Part shown: piece after piece, positions 4,850 to 5,875 of the stretch
Layout of the letters: each line of letters begins with the position of its first letter
Position numbering within the stretch: the first letter of the stretch is position 1
Position numbers and translations under genes: made by a program
Origin: CAZHWR01 sp964536085
Lineage (GTDB): Bacteria > Bacillota > Clostridia > Oscillospirales > Ruminococcaceae
Direction: 5' to 3'
NCBI GenBank assembly: GCA_964536085.1
Contig: CAZHWR010000074.1
Span: 1 to 5,875, forward strand
Length of the DNA stretch: 5,875 nucleotides
Notes under the pieces: model-generated
The model's input: only the letters and a program-made list of their open reading frames with translations
The model's database searches: none
Told to the model about the DNA's origin: nothing

Positions 4850-5712
4850 TAAGCGGTCGCACCGAATACTTCATCAAGCATTTCACTTACTTCAGTGCTT
4901 GTGGCAATTTCCATGCCGTCGAGCTTTGTCTTATCGGAAGCTGACATAAGCCCGTTTGCAGAAGTTGTCGCCACACTGTATGTGGTGTCCTGCGCAGGAA
5001 TACCGAGCGCGGTAATATCGGATTTTGCCGCAGCCGTTGCCGCGCTTACATGACCCTGTGCGTCAACAGTGATTTTGTAAAGTCCCTGCGCCCGTGCCGT
5101 ATATGAGGGATGGGTATAATTTGAAAGTCCGGCAAGCTTTGTCTTTTCATCGCTGGTATAATCGTTGGACGAAAGCCCCTTGCCTGTTTCCTTATCTACC
5201 TTTTCGGAGAGCGCGGTATTTACACTTTCTGTAGTAGCATATGCGCTGAGATCAACGGTGGTGTCGTCAAGCAGCACGACCTCGCTTCCGACCTTTGCAT
5301 AGATATCGTAATGACCTGTTTTACTGTTCATAACAAGATACAACACGTTGTCCTGAGCTTCGCTTGCAGAAGGCACTGCATCTGCTACTACAAAGCTGGC
5401 ATGACCTGTAGCCGCAATCGCCGTCTGGATAGCCGCCGTCACTTCCGTGGCGTTTTGAAATTTACTGTCATTGGTAAGCTCGCTTACCTTTGTGGGGACG
5501 GTCAAATCGACTGTCTTGTCGGTTATGCTCTGCGCCGTTCCGTTTACCTTAATCGACGTAATAACATTCGGCTCGCCTCCCGTGGAAATTATTTCATCCA
5601 CACGTCCGCTGAGTGTTTCTACGCTCTCTTTTGTGGCATATTCGCTTTTTACCCGCTCCGCCAAAGATTTTAACGCTTCAAGTTTTGTAAGTTTTTCTGT
5701 ACTGTAAGCCAT
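4849..5712 (-). CDS. Phage structural protein, fibre-like (tail or head fibre)
   Basis: The start used gives 287 residues (MAYSTEKLTKLEAL); an upstream in-frame ATG at 5754 lacks a ribosome binding site, while AGGAGG (5723-5728) sits 10 bases before the ATG at 5712. The N-terminal helix (about 5-43) looks coiled-coil. Recognisable fibre-type segments follow: VPTKVSELTNDSKF (72-85), a LYLVMNSKTGHYDIYAKVGSEVVLL beta module (about 124-148), YTSDEKTKLAGLSNYTHPSY (185-204), KITVDAQGHVSAAT (213-226), ALGIPAQDTTY (235-245) and GLMSASDKTKLDGM (254-267). These are frequent in Firmicutes phage tail and head fibre proteins. The internal DEKTKLAG/SDKTKLDG echo suggests a repeat. The C-terminus ends in ATSTEVSEMLDEVFGATA, closely related to the tail of the preceding gene. 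Whether it belongs to tail tip, baseplate or head decoration cannot be decided here. Confidence 0.8.
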   Translation of the reverse strand: MAYSTEKLTKLEALKSLAERVKSEYATKESVETLSGRVDEIISTGGEPNVITSIKVNGTAQSITDKTVDLTVPTKVSELTNDSKFQNATEVTAAIQTAIAATGHASFVVADAVPSASEAQDNVLYLVMNSKTGHYDIYAKVGSEVVLLDDTTVDLSAYATTESVNTALSEKVDKETGKGLSSNDYTSDEKTKLAGLSNYTHPSYTARAQGLYKITVDAQGHVSAATAAAKSDITALGIPAQDTTYSVATTSANGLMSASDKTKLDGMEIATSTEVSEMLDEVFGATA

Positions 5713-5776
5713 AATTTTGTTTCCTCCTAAAAAAATATTATTGTTTCTATTCAACGGGAATTACCCGATAAATACG

Positions 5777-5875
5777 TCAGTTTCCGCTTGTCTGCGCTTC
5801 GGTATCGTCCAAAACCTCGTCAAGCATTTCATTTACTTCTCCGTCTGTCGCAGTATGTTCCGCAAGCAAAGATTC
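5777..5875 (-). CDS. C-terminal end of an upstream phage structural protein (partial)
   Basis: An open frame entering from the right edge gives 32 residues (ESLLAEHTATDGEVNEMLDE, then VLDDTEAQTSGN) and stops at TGA (5777-5779). It is supported by its match to the end of the next gene: ATDGEVNEMLDEVLDD against ATSTEVSEMLDEVFGA. By position it should be a structural or appendage protein of the same virion module. It ends 64 bases before the ATG of the next gene; that gap holds only a weak 4-bp hairpin, so readthrough is likely. Confidence 0.7.
   Translation of the reverse strand, partial: ESLLAEHTATDGEVNEMLDEVLDDTEAQTSGN

Noticed and set aside
4849..5754. Longer start for the fibre-like protein at 5754
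   Set aside because: The extra 14 codons contain the AGGAGG site of the start at 5712, so they are leader sequence.
5713..5776. Terminator between the partial gene and the fibre-like gene
   Set aside because: CGGG/CCCG gives only a 4-bp stem, and the T-run is about 18 bases away; too weak to call.

Overview
The window looks like a piece of a low-to-mid GC Gram-positive chromosome, most probably a Clostridia-type gut or anaerobic Firmicute. The grounds are strong GGAGG-type ribosome binding sites, A/T-rich promoters with TTGACA/TATAAT boxes, U-tract terminators, tRNAs with encoded CCA, and an SPP1-type phage lysis cassette. This placement is inference from style; no marker gene fixes the species.

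Left part (1-1950) is host-like. A possible gene tail on the + strand ends at 40 and is followed by a terminator. Next is tRNA-Ser(GGA) on the minus strand, then a two-gene minus-strand metal operon: a small HMA-type metal-binding protein (1270-1530) followed by a ZIP-family divalent metal transporter (453-1235), with its own promoter and terminator. tRNA-Ser(GCT) follows on the + strand with its own promoter. The two serine tRNAs point outwards and each is followed, after 7 bases, by a closely related 20-bp hairpin whose sequence differences are all compensated.

Right part (2139-5875) is the late end of a prophage or prophage remnant, entirely on the minus strand and read right to left: the C-terminal end of one structural protein, a fibre-like structural protein, a tail fibre or receptor-binding protein, a membrane-anchored coiled-coil protein, an SPP1-type holin, and an M15-type peptidoglycan peptidase with an SH3b domain. 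The last four genes are tightly packed (12-nt gap, ATGA overlap, TAATG overlap) and end at a strong terminator. This fits a virion appendage module followed by a lysis module: the holin opens the membrane so that the signal-less peptidase reaches the wall. The phage/host junction probably lies in 1951-2138, between the endolysin terminator and tRNA-Ser(GCT), where short repeats resembling recombinase arm sites occur. No integrase lies in the window, so the attachment site is a proposal.

The most notable points are the covarying tRNA-Ser hairpins, the putative prophage end, a nested intercistronic RNA structure directly before the fibre gene, and a shared EMLDEV C-terminal tail motif on two successive phage proteins.
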